Made by a program: the position numbers and the translations under genes | Shown here: positions 15,911 through 28,005 of the stretch, piece by piece | How positions within the stretch are numbered: the first letter of the stretch is position 1 | Layout: each line of letters begins with the position of its first letter | Origin: Bradyrhizobium japonicum USDA 6 | GTDB taxonomy: Bacteria; Pseudomonadota; Alphaproteobacteria; Rhizobiales; Xanthobacteraceae | Reading direction: 5' to 3' | DNA: 64,000 bases | Assembly: GCF_000284375.1 (NCBI RefSeq) | Contig: NC_017249.1 | Span: forward strand, 7,061,001-7,125,000 | Notes under the pieces: generated by a model | Told to the model about the DNA's origin: nothing | What the model saw: only the letters and a program-made list of their open reading frames with translations | The model's database searches: none

Positions 15911-16876
15911 ATGAGCGACGCCGTCGTTCCGCACAAAGTCGAAGGCCGCGGCGCACACGCTGCGCCGGGCTGGTTCAAACGAGCGCTCGACAGCGATCTG
16001 TTCTACTCGTTCCGCCGCTCCAAGATCACCATGGTTGCGGCTGCGGTGACACTGCTGTTCTTCCTGCTCGCGATCTTCGCCTCATTGCTGTCGGTGCAGA
16101 ACCCGTTCGACCCGGCGCAGCTTCAACTGATGAATTCGCGTATCTCGCCGCTGTGGACCGCCGACGGCCAGAGCCCGTTCCTGCTCGGCACCGACGAGCA
16201 GGGCCGCGACGTGCTGTCCGCGATTCTCTACGGCATGCGCATCTCGCTCCTGGTCGGTGTGCTCGGCGTGGTGTTCTCCGGCGCGCTCGGCATCCTGCTC
16301 GGGCTCACGGCCGGCTATTTCGGCGGTGCCGTCGACGGCCTGATCATGCGCATCGCCGACGTGCAGCTCTCCTTTCCGGCGATCCTGATCGCGCTCCTGA
16401 TCAACGGCATCGCCAAATCGGTGTTCGGCAACAAGCTCGACGAGATGAGCATGCTGGGCGTGCTGGTGTTCGCGATCGGCCTGAGCTTCTGGGTCCAGTA
16501 CGCCCGCACGGTGCGCGGCTCGGTGATGGTCGAGAAGAACAAGGACTATGTCGCCGCGGCGCAGCTGATCGGCCTGCCTGCCCCCGTGATCATGTTGCGC
16601 CACGTGCTGCCGAACACGATGGGCCCGATCCTGGTCATCGCCACCATCAACCTCGCCCTCGCGATCATCACCGAAGCGACGCTGTCGTTCCTCGGCTCCG
16701 GCATGCCCGAGACCATGCCCTCGCTGGGCACGCTGATCCGCATCGGCAACAATTATCTGTTCGCGGGTGAGTGGTGGATCGTCGCCTTCCCCGGCATCGC
16801 GCTCGCTGTCCTGATCCTCTCCATCAACCTGCTCGGCGACTGGCTGCGCGACGCGCTGAACCCGAAGCTTCGATGA
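15911..16876 (+). CDS. Peptide ABC transporter permease (DppC-like)
   Basis: 321 residues: an N-terminal cytoplasmic stretch with FKRALDSDLFYSFRRSKITM, one helix, then a periplasmic loop and five further helices. LLGTDEQGRDVLSAILYGMR is the conserved DppC/OppC entry motif, and the EAA loop is AAQLIGLPAPVIMLRHVLPN. Pairs with the DppB-like subunit. Ends 13 bp before the first ATPase gene. Confidence 0.93.
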   Translation: MSDAVVPHKVEGRGAHAAPGWFKRALDSDLFYSFRRSKITMVAAAVTLLFFLLAIFASLLSVQNPFDPAQLQLMNSRISPLWTADGQSPFLLGTDEQGRDVLSAILYGMRISLLVGVLGVVFSGALGILLGLTAGYFGGAVDGLIMRIADVQLSFPAILIALLINGIAKSVFGNKLDEMSMLGVLVFAIGLSFWVQYARTVRGSVMVEKNKDYVAAAQLIGLPAPVIMLRHVLPNTMGPILVIATINLALAIITEATLSFLGSGMPETMPSLGTLIRIGNNYLFAGEWWIVAFPGIALAVLILSINLLGDWLRDALNPKLR

Positions 16877-16889
16877 GTATGGGCCGCCC

Positions 16890-17876
16890 ATGACCGAACC
16901 CGTTCTCTCCGTGCGCAATCTTCAGGTCGAGTTCGCCTCCCGCCGCGGCACGCTGCGCGCGATCGACGGCGTCTCGTTCGACATCGCCAAGGGCGAGGTG
17001 CTCGGCGTGGTCGGCGAATCCGGCGCCGGCAAGTCCGTCACCGGCCTGTCGGTGATCGGCCTGATCGATCCGCCCGGCCGCATCGCCGGCGGCGAGATTC
17101 GTCTCGCCGGCCTTCGCATCGACAATCTGCCCGCCGAGGAGATGCGCCGCATCCGGGGAAAACGGATCGGCATGATCTTCCAGGATCCCCTCACCTCGCT
17201 CAATCCGCTGTACCGCGTCGGCGATCAGATCATCGAGACGATCAAGACCCACCTGAGCCTGTCCGAAACGGCCGCCCGCCGCCGCGCCATCGACCTGCTC
17301 GCCGAGGTCGGCATTCCCGCGCCGGAAAAACGCATCGACGGCTATCCCCACGAATTCTCCGGCGGCATGCGCCAGCGCGTCGTGATTGCGCTCGCGATCT
17401 GCGCCGAGCCCGAGCTGATCATCGCGGACGAACCGACCACCGCGCTCGATGTCTCCGTACAGGCGCAGATCATCTCGCTGATCAAGCGGCTCGGGCGCGA
17501 TCACGGCACCGCCGTGATGCTGGTGACCCACGACATGGGCGTGATCGCGGAGACCTCCGACCGCGTCGCGGTGATGTACGCCGGCCGCGTCGCCGAGATC
17601 GGCCCGGTACAGGACGTCGTCAGGAATCCGCTGCACCCTTACGCCAAGGGCCTGATGGGCGCGATTCCGACGCTTGCCGGGGACGAAAAGCGCCTGGTGC
17701 AGATCCCCGGCTCCATGCCGCGCCTGTCGGCGATCCCGCGCGGCTGCTCGTTCAATCCGCGCTGCGCCTTCGCCTTCGATCGCTGCCGGGTTGAACGGCC
17801 GGAGCCGCTATCGCGCGGCACACAATCCGTTGCCTGCCATCTCTACGACACCGTGCCTGCGGAGAGCGCGGCATGA
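16890..17876 (+). CDS. Peptide ABC transporter ATP-binding protein (DppD-like)
   Basis: 328 residues with Walker A GESGAGKS, signature FSGGMRQR, Walker [13 protein letters not shown] and the C-terminal oligopeptide-transporter extension bearing the cysteine-containing [14 protein letters not shown] motif. This is one of two non-identical ATPases that drive peptide import. The TGA overlaps the start of the second ATPase by ATGA. Confidence 0.94.
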   Translation: MTEPVLSVRNLQVEFASRRGTLRAIDGVSFDIAKGEVLGVVGESGAGKSVTGLSVIGLIDPPGRIAGGEIRLAGLRIDNLPAEEMRRIRGKRIGMIFQDPLTSLNPLYRVGDQIIETIKTHLSLSETAARRRAIDLLAEVGIPAPEKRIDGYPHEFSGGMRQRVVIALAICAEPELIIADEPTTALDVSVQAQIISLIKRLGRDHGTAVMLVTHDMGVIAETSDRVAVMYAGRVAEIGPVQDVVRNPLHPYAKGLMGAIPTLAGDEKRLVQIPGSMPRLSAIPRGCSFNPRCAFAFDRCRVERPEPLSRGTQSVACHLYDTVPAESAA

Positions 17877-18862
17877 GCACGCCTTTCGTCCAGGCCACGA
17901 ATCTGCGCCGCGTCTTCGACGTCTCAAAACCCTGGCTCAACCGCGTGCTCGAAGGCGGACATCTCGAATATCTCAAGGCTGTCGATCACGTTAGCTTCGA
18001 CATCAGGAAGGGCGAGACCTTTGCGCTGGTCGGCGAGTCCGGCTCGGGCAAGACCACCGTGGCGCGGATGGTCGTCGGCCTGCTGCCGCCAAGCTCCGGC
18101 AACGTGCTGATCGACGGCATCTCGATGACGGACCCGCGGCAGGCGCCGGCGCGCCGCAAACTGCGCCGCCGCATCCAGATGATCTTCCAGGACCCCTATG
18201 CGAGCCTGAACCCGCGCTTCCGGGTCGATGCCATCATCTCCGAGCCGATCCGTGCCTTCGACCTGATCCAGGGCGAGCGCGATATCCAGGCGCGCGTCGG
18301 CGAATTGCTCAGCCTTGTCGGCCTGCATCCCGACGACCGGTTGAAATTTCCACACGAGTTCTCCGGCGGCCAGCGCCAGCGCATCGCGATCGCGCGAGCG
18401 CTCGCCTCCGATGCGGAGTTCATCGTCTGCGACGAGCCGACTTCGGCGCTCGACGTCTCCGTGCAGGCGCAGATCCTGAACCTGATGCGCGACCTCCAGG
18501 ACAAGTTCGGCCTGACCTACATGTTCATCAGCCACAACCTCGCCGTGGTCCGCCACATGGCGAGCCGCGTCGGCGTGATGTATCTCGGCCGCATCGTCGA
18601 GATCGCGGAGGGACGCGAGCTGTTCGCCCGACCGCGCATGCCCTACACCAAGATGTTGCTGGGCGCCGTGCCCGATCTCGCAATGTCAGGCCGCCAGCGC
18701 ATTCCGGTGAAGGGCGAGATTCCGAACCCGATCAATCCGCCGCCCGGCTGCGCCTTCAATCCGCGCTGCCCGCTGGCATTCGACCTCTGCCGCAAGGAAG
18801 CCCCGGAACTGATCGCCGGCGTCGCCTGCCATGCGGTGAACACCGCGCCGGTCCCGGCGTGA
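17873..18862 (+). CDS. Peptide ABC transporter ATP-binding protein (DppF-like)
   Basis: 329 residues with Walker A GESGSGKTT, signature FSGGQRQR and Walker B FIVCDEPTSALD, plus the C-terminal CAFNPRCPLAFDLC extension. Completes the first transporter (binding protein, two permeases, two ATPases). About 90 bp separate it from the gamma-glutamyltransferase gene. Confidence 0.94.
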   Translation: MSTPFVQATNLRRVFDVSKPWLNRVLEGGHLEYLKAVDHVSFDIRKGETFALVGESGSGKTTVARMVVGLLPPSSGNVLIDGISMTDPRQAPARRKLRRRIQMIFQDPYASLNPRFRVDAIISEPIRAFDLIQGERDIQARVGELLSLVGLHPDDRLKFPHEFSGGQRQRIAIARALASDAEFIVCDEPTSALDVSVQAQILNLMRDLQDKFGLTYMFISHNLAVVRHMASRVGVMYLGRIVEIAEGRELFARPRMPYTKMLLGAVPDLAMSGRQRIPVKGEIPNPINPPPGCAFNPRCPLAFDLCRKEAPELIAGVACHAVNTAPVPA

Positions 18863-18949
18863 CGCGCGCGTGCCATGCGATCCACGCATTGGCGGCACGG
18901 CATTGCCTGTGATCAATTGCGCGCGCGAAAATTAAGGTAGCGAAATCCC

Positions 18950-20755
18950 ATGGCCAGCAACGTCAATCCCGATCCCTTCACAACGCGCCCCGAGATCGAG
19001 GGCACGTTCGGGGTCGTCGCCGCCACGCACTGGATCGCGACCGCTGTCGGCATGGCCATGCTGGAAAAGGGCGGCAACGCCTTCGATGCCGGCGTCGCCA
19101 CGGCGTTCACGCTCCAGATCGTGGAACCGCATTTGAACGGCCCGGGCGGAGACGTGCCCATCATCGTGCATGACGTCAAACGCGCACGCACCGAGGTGAT
19201 CTGCGGTCAGGGCCCGGCGCCGGCGCGCGCCACCATCGCGCACTACAAGAGCGAAGGCCTCGACATGGTGCCCGGCACCGGCCTGCTCGCGGCCTGCGTC
19301 CCCGGCACGTTCGAATCCTGGATGATGCTGCTGCGCGACTACGGCACGATGCGCGTGCGCGACGTGCTGGAGCCCGCGATCTCCTATGCGCGCGACGGCT
19401 ATCCACTGGTCGAGCGCGCCTGCGCCACGATCCAGACCGTCGAGCAGCTGTTCCGCAAGCATTGGCCGACCTCGGCCGCGGTCTATCTGCCCAATGGCGA
19501 AGTGCCGAAACCCGGCACGCTCTTCACCAACAAGACGCTGGCTGCGACCTACGCCCGCATTCTCAGCGAGGCCGAGAGCGGCGGCGGTGGCCGCGACGCC
19601 GAGATCGAGCGCGCGCGAAAGGCCTGGTCGCAAGGTTTCGTTGCGGAAGCCATCGACAGGTTCTGCCGCACCCAGGAGGTGATGGATGTCAGCGGCTCGC
19701 CGCATCGCGGCGTGCTCTCGGCCGACGACATGGCGCGCTGGCAGCCGACGATCGAGGCGCCGCTCACCTACGACTATGGCCGCTACACCGTCTGCAAGGC
19801 CGGCGTCTGGAGCCAGGGTCCGGTGACGCTCCAGCAGCTCGCGCTGCTCAAGGGCTTTGCGCTCGACGGGCTCGATCCGACCGGGCCGGAATTCATCCAC
19901 CTCCAGATCGAATGCGCCAAGCTCGCCTTCGCCGACCGCGAAAAATTCTACGGCGATCCCAAGTTCAGCGAGATCCCGATCGCGACGCTGCTATCGGACG
20001 CCTATAACGACGAGCGCCGCAAGCTGGTGACCGAGAAAGCTTCGCTCGACCTTCGGCCCGGCACGGTCGAGGGTCTTGGCGGTGTGGTCAAGCTGCGCCG
20101 CGCCGAAGGACAGCGCGAGGCCGTCGGCGCACTCGGCGCCGGCGAACCAACCGTGGGCCGCTTCGGCGAGGTGCGCGGCGACACCGTGCATTTCGACATC
20201 ATCGACAAGGCCGGCAACATGGTGTCGTCGACGCCGTCGGGCGGCTGGTTGCAATCCTCGCCGATCATCCCCGAACTCGGTTTTTGCCTCGGCAGCCGCG
20301 CACAAATGTTCGATCTGGAGGAGAACCAGCCGAGTTCGCTCGCGCCGGGCAAGCGGCCGCGCACGACGCTGTCCCCCACCATGGCGCTGCGCGACGGCGA
20401 GCCGTATCTGGCCTGGGGCTCGCCCGGCGGCGACCAGCAGGATCAGTGGATCACGCAGTTCTTCCTGCGCCACGTCCATTGCAACCTCAATCTCCAGGAA
20501 GCGATCGATGCGCCGGCCTGGCACTCCGAGCATTTCCCGATCTCGTTCTGGCCGCGCACCGCGCGCCCCGGCGTGCTCGTGGTCGAGAACCGCGTGCCGA
20601 AGGCGACGATCGAGAACCTTCGCGAGCGCGGGCACATTGTCGAGGTCGGCCCCGACTGGTCGGAAGGTCGCCTCACCGCGGCCTCGCGCGTCGGGGTGCG
20701 CCGCCGCGCTGCCGCCAACCCGCGCGGCATGCAGGGCTACGCCGCAGGGCGCTGA
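18950..20755 (+). CDS. ggt: Gamma-glutamyltransferase family protein
   Basis: 601 residues of the Ntn-hydrolase gamma-glutamyltransferase family, which cleaves gamma-glutamyl bonds in glutathione and related compounds. The N-terminal GGNAFDAGVATAF block and the autoprocessing site GDTVHFDIIDKAGNMVSST (nucleophile probably Thr412, new N-terminus of the small subunit) are present, as is PSGGWLQSSP further on. Unlike E. coli Ggt, there is no signal peptide, so it should act in the cytoplasm. It lies between two complete peptide importers, which suggests uptake followed by intracellular hydrolysis. Several bradyrhizobial paralogs are acylases, so the exact substrate is uncertain. Confidence 0.9.
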   Translation: MASNVNPDPFTTRPEIEGTFGVVAATHWIATAVGMAMLEKGGNAFDAGVATAFTLQIVEPHLNGPGGDVPIIVHDVKRARTEVICGQGPAPARATIAHYKSEGLDMVPGTGLLAACVPGTFESWMMLLRDYGTMRVRDVLEPAISYARDGYPLVERACATIQTVEQLFRKHWPTSAAVYLPNGEVPKPGTLFTNKTLAATYARILSEAESGGGGRDAEIERARKAWSQGFVAEAIDRFCRTQEVMDVSGSPHRGVLSADDMARWQPTIEAPLTYDYGRYTVCKAGVWSQGPVTLQQLALLKGFALDGLDPTGPEFIHLQIECAKLAFADREKFYGDPKFSEIPIATLLSDAYNDERRKLVTEKASLDLRPGTVEGLGGVVKLRRAEGQREAVGALGAGEPTVGRFGEVRGDTVHFDIIDKAGNMVSSTPSGGWLQSSPIIPELGFCLGSRAQMFDLEENQPSSLAPGKRPRTTLSPTMALRDGEPYLAWGSPGGDQQDQWITQFFLRHVHCNLNLQEAIDAPAWHSEHFPISFWPRTARPGVLVVENRVPKATIENLRERGHIVEVGPDWSEGRLTAASRVGVRRRAAANPRGMQGYAAGR

Positions 20756-20764
20756 AGGCAGCAC

Positions 20765-21471
20765 ATGACCTGGTCGATCATCGCGCGCGATCCTGCCACC
20801 GGCCAGTTCGGCATCGCGGTAGCGACCCGCTTCTTCGCCGTCGGCGCGCGCGTGCCCTACATCGCGGCCGGTCTCGGCGCCATCGCGACCCAGGCCTTCG
20901 TCAATCCCTATTACGGCATCGACGGCGTCAAGCTGCTGCGCGAGGGGCTGAACGCGCATGACGTTCTCGCCACCCTGCTCGCGACCGACGACGGCCGCGA
21001 GAGCCGCCAGATCCACATCATGGACGCCAGCGGCGCGATCGCCGCGCATACCGGGCGCGACTGCGTCGACTGGTGCGGGCACATCGCCGGCAGCGGCTTC
21101 TCCATTGTCGGCAACATGCTGGCCGGCGCCGACGTGCTCGACGAGACCGCGAAGACCTATATCGCCAATGACAGTCTGCCCTTCCCGCGCCGCCTGCTTG
21201 CCGCCATGCGCGCAGGCGAGGCCGCCGGCGGCGACAAGCGCGGCAAGCAATCCGCTGCGCTCCTGATCCACGGCGAGGAGGAATGGCCGGCGCTGGACAT
21301 TCGCGCCGACGATCATCCCGACCCGCTGGGCGAGCTCGAACGGCTGGAGCGCGTCAGTCAGGAACTCTGGGTGCATTTCCGCTCCTCCATGCCGACGCGG
21401 CAGAACCCCGCAGGCAACACCGATCGCACCGTCATCGACGCCAGCATCGCTGCGAGCCGAGCAAGGCAATC

Positions 21472-21475
<4 letters not shown>
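20765..21475 (+). CDS. DUF1028 family protein
   Basis: 236 residues starting MTWSIIARDPATGQFGIAVA, the signature N-terminus of the DUF1028 family, with GAIATQAFVNPYYG and GFSIVGNMLAG downstream. Structures of this family show an Ntn-hydrolase-like fold but its reaction is unknown; members often sit beside gamma-glutamyltransferase and peptide transporter genes, as here. It lies 9 bp after ggt and its TGA overlaps the start of the next ATPase gene (ATGA), so it is in the same transcript. Probably a peptidase or amidase acting on the imported compound. Confidence 0.88.
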
Positions 21476-22461
<986 letters not shown>

Positions 22462-22478
22462 TGGCCTCATTCTCTTCT

Positions 22479-22598
22479 CTCGTGCCCCGGGCGCAGCGCA
22501 GCACAAGCGAAGCGCAGTGGTGCGCGGCTGAACCGGGGCCCATGCGGCGACAGATCAGCGTCGCAACATTTCGCGTTGCGCCGCGCCCGGGACACGAG
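22479..22598. repeat. Family B intergenic repeat, copy 1
   Basis: About 120 bp bounded by CTCGTGCCCCGGGCGCAGCG and the near-complement GCCGCGCCCGGGACACGAG. It separates the two ATPase genes within a single operon. Related copies: 25282-25411 and 56564-56703. Confidence 0.85.
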
Positions 22599-22624
22599 AG
22601 CAGGATTCGCGGGGAGCAAACACG

Positions 22625-23728
<1,104 letters not shown>

Positions 23729-23751
23729 CCGCAAAACAGAGGTTGAGAGCG

Positions 23752-25263
23752 ATGAGTTTCATGCGTTTGACAATCCTGGCGTCGGCCCTGCTGACGTCGC
23801 TCGTGGGCGCAGCCCAGGCTCAGACCACGCTTCGCATCGGCATCGCCGAAGACCCCGACATCCTCGATCCCAGCATCGGCCGCACCTATGTCGGCCGCAT
23901 CGTCTTCTCCGCCTTCTGCGACAAGCTGTTTGACATCGACGAGAAGCTCAACATCGTGCCGCAGCTCGCGCTGTCCTACGAGACTTCGGCCGACGGCAAG
24001 GAGATGACGATCAAGCTCCGGCCCAACGTCAAATTCCATGACGGCGAGCCGCTGGACGCCGAAGCCGCGAAGTTCTCGATCGAGCGTCACATGACGCTGC
24101 CGACCTCGTTCCGGAAGTCCGAGCTTGCCAGCGTCGACCATGTCGAGGTGGTCGATCCCCTGGCCATCAAGCTGGTGCTCAAGACCCCCTACTCGCCGCT
24201 GATCGCCCAGCTCACCGACCGCTCCGGCATGATGGTGTCGCCGAAGGCGGCGAAGGAAGCCGGCGACAAGTTCGGCCTGCATCCGGTCTGCGCCGGCCCC
24301 TACAAATTCGTCGAGCGCGTCCAACAGGACCGCATGGTGTTCGAGAAGTTCGCCGATTACTGGAACAAGGACAACATCCATATCGACCGCGTCGTGTTCC
24401 TGCCGATTGTCGACGCGACGGTGCGGCTCGCGAATCTGAAGTCGGGCGGGCTCGATCTGATCGAGCGCGTGCTCGCCACCGACATCAAGGACGTGCGCGC
24501 CGATTCCCGCCTCGTGCTGTCGACGGCGCCGGAGCTCGGCTATCTCGGCCTGACCGTCAATATCGGCAACGACAAGACCAAGGGGCCGCTGAGCCAGTCG
24601 GCGAAGGTCCGCCAGGCACTGGATCTCTCGATCGACCGCGAAGCCCTCAACCAGGTCGTCTTCAACGGCGAGTTCACGCCCGGCAACCAGTGGGTCAGCC
24701 CGAAGCATCCCTATTACCAGAAGGCATTCCCGGTCCGCGGCCGCGATATCGCAAAAGCGAAAGCGCTCTTGAAGGAAGCCGGCGTCACCACGCCGGTGAC
24801 GGTCGATTACATGATCCCCAAGGGCGCGGAGAACGAAGCCGTGGCCCAGGTCGTCCAGTCGATGGCCGCGGAAGCGGGCTTCGACATCAAGATCCGCGCG
24901 GTCGAATTCGCAACGACCTTCAAGCAGGCCCAGGCCGGTGAGTTCCAGATCTTCCAGATCAACTGGAGCGGCCGCATCGATCCCGACGGCAATTCCTACA
25001 TCTTCATGCGCAGCAAGGCGCCGCAAAACGACGGCGTGTACGCGAACCCCGAGGCCGACAAGCTGATGGAAGATGGACGCATGACGTCCAACGTCGAGGA
25101 GCGCAAGGCGATCTACGAAAAGCTGACCAAGATCCTGCTCGACGATTTGCCGATCATCTATATCTACCACCGCACGCTGCTGATCGCGCACACCAAGAAG
25201 CTGGACGGCTACAGGCAGATGCCCGACGGGCTGGTGCGCGTAGTCGGGCTGAAATTCAAGTGA
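23752..25263 (+). CDS. Peptide ABC transporter substrate-binding protein (second transporter)
   Basis: About 503 residues starting MSFMRLTILASALLTSLVGA with signal peptide ending AAQAQ. The mature protein has RIGIAEDPDILDPSIGRTYV, a KLRPNVKFHDGEPL block and AGPYKFVERVQQDR, all SBP_bac_5 features. Start choice between ATG 23752 and 23761 is uncertain; a TTG at 23743 is less likely. It diverges from the first binding protein, so the two importers probably have different ligands. Confidence 0.92.
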   Translation: MSFMRLTILASALLTSLVGAAQAQTTLRIGIAEDPDILDPSIGRTYVGRIVFSAFCDKLFDIDEKLNIVPQLALSYETSADGKEMTIKLRPNVKFHDGEPLDAEAAKFSIERHMTLPTSFRKSELASVDHVEVVDPLAIKLVLKTPYSPLIAQLTDRSGMMVSPKAAKEAGDKFGLHPVCAGPYKFVERVQQDRMVFEKFADYWNKDNIHIDRVVFLPIVDATVRLANLKSGGLDLIERVLATDIKDVRADSRLVLSTAPELGYLGLTVNIGNDKTKGPLSQSAKVRQALDLSIDREALNQVVFNGEFTPGNQWVSPKHPYYQKAFPVRGRDIAKAKALLKEAGVTTPVTVDYMIPKGAENEAVAQVVQSMAAEAGFDIKIRAVEFATTFKQAQAGEFQIFQINWSGRIDPDGNSYIFMRSKAPQNDGVYANPEADKLMEDGRMTSNVEERKAIYEKLTKILLDDLPIIYIYHRTLLIAHTKKLDGYRQMPDGLVRVVGLKFK

Positions 25264-25281
25264 CGAACGTCGAGATGATTG

Positions 25282-25411
25282 CGTGTCCCGGACGCGGCGC
25301 GGCGCGCAAGCGCTGCACCGCAGAGCCGGGACCCACGGCAACAACGAACCGTGGCGAATGGGGCCTGGTTCAGCAGCGCAACATTACATGTTCCGCTGCG
25401 CCCGGGACACG
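25282..25411. repeat. Family B intergenic repeat, copy 2
   Basis: About 130 bp bounded by CGTGTCCCGGACGCGGCGC and GCTGCGCCCGGGACACG, able to form a hairpin. It occupies the gap between the binding-protein gene and its permease gene, a place where a processing hairpin could adjust subunit ratios. Confidence 0.85.
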
Positions 25412-25420
25412 GACCGAACC

Positions 25421-26362
25421 ATGCTGAATTTCCTCGCTCACCGAATCGCGCAGATCGTGCCGACACTGTTCTTCGTGTCGGTGCTGATCTTCTCGCTCCA
25501 GCAATTGCTGCCGGGCGATCCCGCACTGGTAATGGCCGGGGAGGAGCGCGATCCCGCCGTGATCGAACAGATCCGCCAGCAGTACAAGCTCGATCAGCCG
25601 ATCCCCGTGCAGTACGTCTATTGGCTCAAGGGCGTTCTCTCCGGCAATTTCGGCGAGTCGCTGCGCAACAAGATGCCGGTGCGCGAGCTGATCGCACAGA
25701 AACTGCCGGTGACGCTCCAGCTCGGCTCGATGGCGATCCTGATCGCGTTCCTCATCGGCATTCCCGCCGGCATCATCTCCGCGGTGAAGAAGGGCACGGT
25801 TTGGGACTATGGTGCCAATCTGTTCGCGCTGTGGGGTATCTCGACGCCGAATTTCTGGCTCGGAATCCTCATGATCTTCCTGTTCTCGATTCACCTGGGC
25901 TGGCTGCCGGCCTCGGGCTATGTGCCGCTCACCGAGAACTGGCGCGCGAGCCTGGCTGCCACCATCATGCCGGCCTTCGTGCTCGGCAACGCAATTTCGG
26001 CGGTCCTGATGCGGCACACACGTAGCGCCATGCTCCAGGTTCTGGAGAGCGACTATGTCCGCACCGCGCGCGCGAAAGGTCTCTCCGAGCGCTCGGTGAT
26101 CCTCAAGCATGCGATGCGCAACGCGCTGACGCCGATCATCACCCTCGGTGCGCTCGAGCTCGGCACGCTGTTGTCGGGCGCGGTTCTGACCGAGCAGATC
26201 TTTTCCATTCCCGGCTTCGGCAAGCTGATCGTGGATGCCGTCTTCAACCGTGACTATGCGGTGGTGCAGGGCGTGGTGCTGGTGACGGCCACGGTCTACA
26301 TCACGTTGAATCTCGTCGCCGACGTCGCCTATGTCCTCGTCAATCCGCGGCTGCGAGGTTAG
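25421..26362 (+). CDS. Peptide ABC transporter permease (second transporter, DppB-like)
   Basis: 313 residues from ATG 25421 (MLNFLAHRIAQIVPTLFFVS); longer versions of the frame only translate the repeat upstream. Six membrane helices, the QQLLPGDPALVMAGEE loop after helix 1 and the EAA loop TARAKGLSERSVILKHAMRN identify a DppB-type subunit. Ends 3 bp before its partner. Confidence 0.93.
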   Translation: MLNFLAHRIAQIVPTLFFVSVLIFSLQQLLPGDPALVMAGEERDPAVIEQIRQQYKLDQPIPVQYVYWLKGVLSGNFGESLRNKMPVRELIAQKLPVTLQLGSMAILIAFLIGIPAGIISAVKKGTVWDYGANLFALWGISTPNFWLGILMIFLFSIHLGWLPASGYVPLTENWRASLAATIMPAFVLGNAISAVLMRHTRSAMLQVLESDYVRTARAKGLSERSVILKHAMRNALTPIITLGALELGTLLSGAVLTEQIFSIPGFGKLIVDAVFNRDYAVVQGVVLVTATVYITLNLVADVAYVLVNPRLRG

Positions 26363-26365
26363 ACG

Positions 26366-27253
26366 ATGACCGACGCCGCACTGCCAGCCGGACCCGCCAC
26401 CCAGGCCTACGAGCTGGACAGCCCGGCCCGCCGTGCGCGGCGGCGCCTGTTCAAGCGCAAGGCCGCGGTCTTCGGGCTTGTCGTGATCACGGCTTTCATC
26501 CTGCTTGCGGCCCTTGCGCCGCTGGTCGTGCCCTATGATCCCATTGCAACGAGCTGGAGCCTGGTGCGCAAGCCGCCCACCGCCGCCCACTGGTTCGGCA
26601 CCGACGATCTCGGCCGTGACATCCTCAGCCGCGTCATCTACGGCGCGCGGGCCTCGCTGATGGCGGGTCTGATCTCGGTCGCGATCGCGCTCGGGATCGG
26701 TGTCCCCCTTGGTCTCCTCGCCGGCTATCGCGGCGGATTTGTAGACGCGCTGATCAGCCGGATCACCGATGCGATGTTGGCCTGCCCGTTCCTGATCCTG
26801 GCGATTGCGCTGGCCGCCTTCCTCGGTCCCAGCCTCGGCAACGCCATGATCGCGATCGGCATCTCGGCCACGCCGATCTTCATCCGCCTGACGCGCGGGC
26901 AGGTCTTGAGCGTCAAGGCCGAAGACTATGTCGAGGCCGCGCGCGCGCTCGGCAATCCGCCGTGGCGGATCGCGTTCTCGCACATCCTGCCGAACATCCT
27001 TCCCGCGCTATTGGTGCAGGCAACACTGTCGATCGCCGCCGCCATCATCGCCGAAGCCGCGCTGTCGTTCCTCGGCCTCGGCCAGCAGCCGCCCGCACCG
27101 TCCTGGGGCAGCATGCTCAACGCAGCGCAGCGTTTCCTGACCCAGGCGCCGTGGATGGCGATCTGGCCGGGCCTTGCGATCTTCCTCGTGGTGCTGTCGC
27201 TGAACCTGCTCGGCGACGGCCTGCGCGACGCGCTCGACCCGCGTCAGCGCTAG
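26366..27253 (+). CDS. Peptide ABC transporter permease (second transporter, DppC-like)
   Basis: 295 residues with the DppC entry motif HWFGTDDLGRDILSRVIYGA and the EAA loop AARALGNPPWRIAFSHILPN. Last gene of the twelve-gene plus-strand block. Its stop codon overlaps by 4 bp the stop of the converging minus-strand gene, leaving no room for a separate terminator. Confidence 0.93.
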   Translation: MTDAALPAGPATQAYELDSPARRARRRLFKRKAAVFGLVVITAFILLAALAPLVVPYDPIATSWSLVRKPPTAAHWFGTDDLGRDILSRVIYGARASLMAGLISVAIALGIGVPLGLLAGYRGGFVDALISRITDAMLACPFLILAIALAAFLGPSLGNAMIAIGISATPIFIRLTRGQVLSVKAEDYVEAARALGNPPWRIAFSHILPNILPALLVQATLSIAAAIIAEAALSFLGLGQQPPAPSWGSMLNAAQRFLTQAPWMAIWPGLAIFLVVLSLNLLGDGLRDALDPRQR

Positions 27254-27996
27254 ATCACGGTCTCGCGCAGCACCCGTCGGCAATCCATCTCGTACTCGAG
27301 GTCGACCACCGGCGGCCGGGCAAAATGCCAGGTCAGGCCGGAGCGCAGCGCGCCGCGGCGGACCAGTTCGTCGACCAGCGCGTGGTGGAAATCGTGCACG
27401 GAATAGGCCTGCACGCCGGTGGTGTCCTTCCAGCCGAAGCCGAAGGCCGTCATCCGGTTCTCCATCTGCGACGTCGTGGTGAACCGCACCTTCTCGCGGA
27501 GGCCCTCCGGACTGAGGTCGCGGTAGCGCACCGTGCGCTCGACATAGGTGCCGCCGCCCTCGCGCGCCTCGGCGCCTCCGGCGATCACGAAGGACGGCGC
27601 CTTCGATGCCGTCGGACGCGTGAAGGAGAAGGCATAGAACGACGGCTCGGACGGCGGATCGAACTCCGGACAGACATTGCTGCGCGCCACCGGATTGGTG
27701 GTGCCGTCGAAGATGCCCCATTCGGACAGCGTCTTCACATAGTGCAGGTTGAATGCGCGAAAGCCTTCCTCGCTGAAGGCCGCCGGTGAGCGCAGCTCGC
27801 AGGCACAAAAGGCCGTCAGTGGCCGGCCTGCTTCCTGGATATACTTCGCCGCGACCGCAAATCCCTCGGCCAGCGGCACCAGGCGGTCGAACCGAACGCG
27901 CTCGATCTCATAACCGTCATCCGCAGCCGCGCCGGCCGAATACTGGAATACGGACGGAATGAAACGATAGTTGCCGGCGGAGAAATCACCAATCAT
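27250..27996 (-). CDS. Uncharacterised protein, possibly RidA/YjgF-related deaminase-like
   Basis: 248 residues, soluble. The middle segment NPVARSNVCPEFDPPSEPSF and the SFVIAGGAEAREGGG that follows recall the RidA (YjgF) fold, and the C-terminus has a distinctive FHHALVDELVRRGALRSGLT. The overall length resembles proteins annotated as 2-aminomuconate deaminase CnbZ, but I cannot confirm that. A good AGGAG site overlaps the stop of the adenylate-cyclase gene 9 bp upstream, so it is probably co-transcribed with the signalling genes, an unexpected partner. It converges on and overlaps the peptide permease gene by 4 bp. Confidence 0.6.
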   Translation of the reverse strand: MIGDFSAGNYRFIPSVFQYSAGAAADDGYEIERVRFDRLVPLAEGFAVAAKYIQEAGRPLTAFCACELRSPAAFSEEGFRAFNLHYVKTLSEWGIFDGTTNPVARSNVCPEFDPPSEPSFYAFSFTRPTASKAPSFVIAGGAEAREGGGTYVERTVRYRDLSPEGLREKVRFTTTSQMENRMTAFGFGWKDTTGVQAYSVHDFHHALVDELVRRGALRSGLTWHFARPPVVDLEYEMDCRRVLRETVI

Positions 27997-28005
27997 GTCG
28001 AACTC

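Noticed and set aside
19991..21469. 492-residue minus-strand open frame
   Set aside because: Antisense to ggt and DUF1028 genes.
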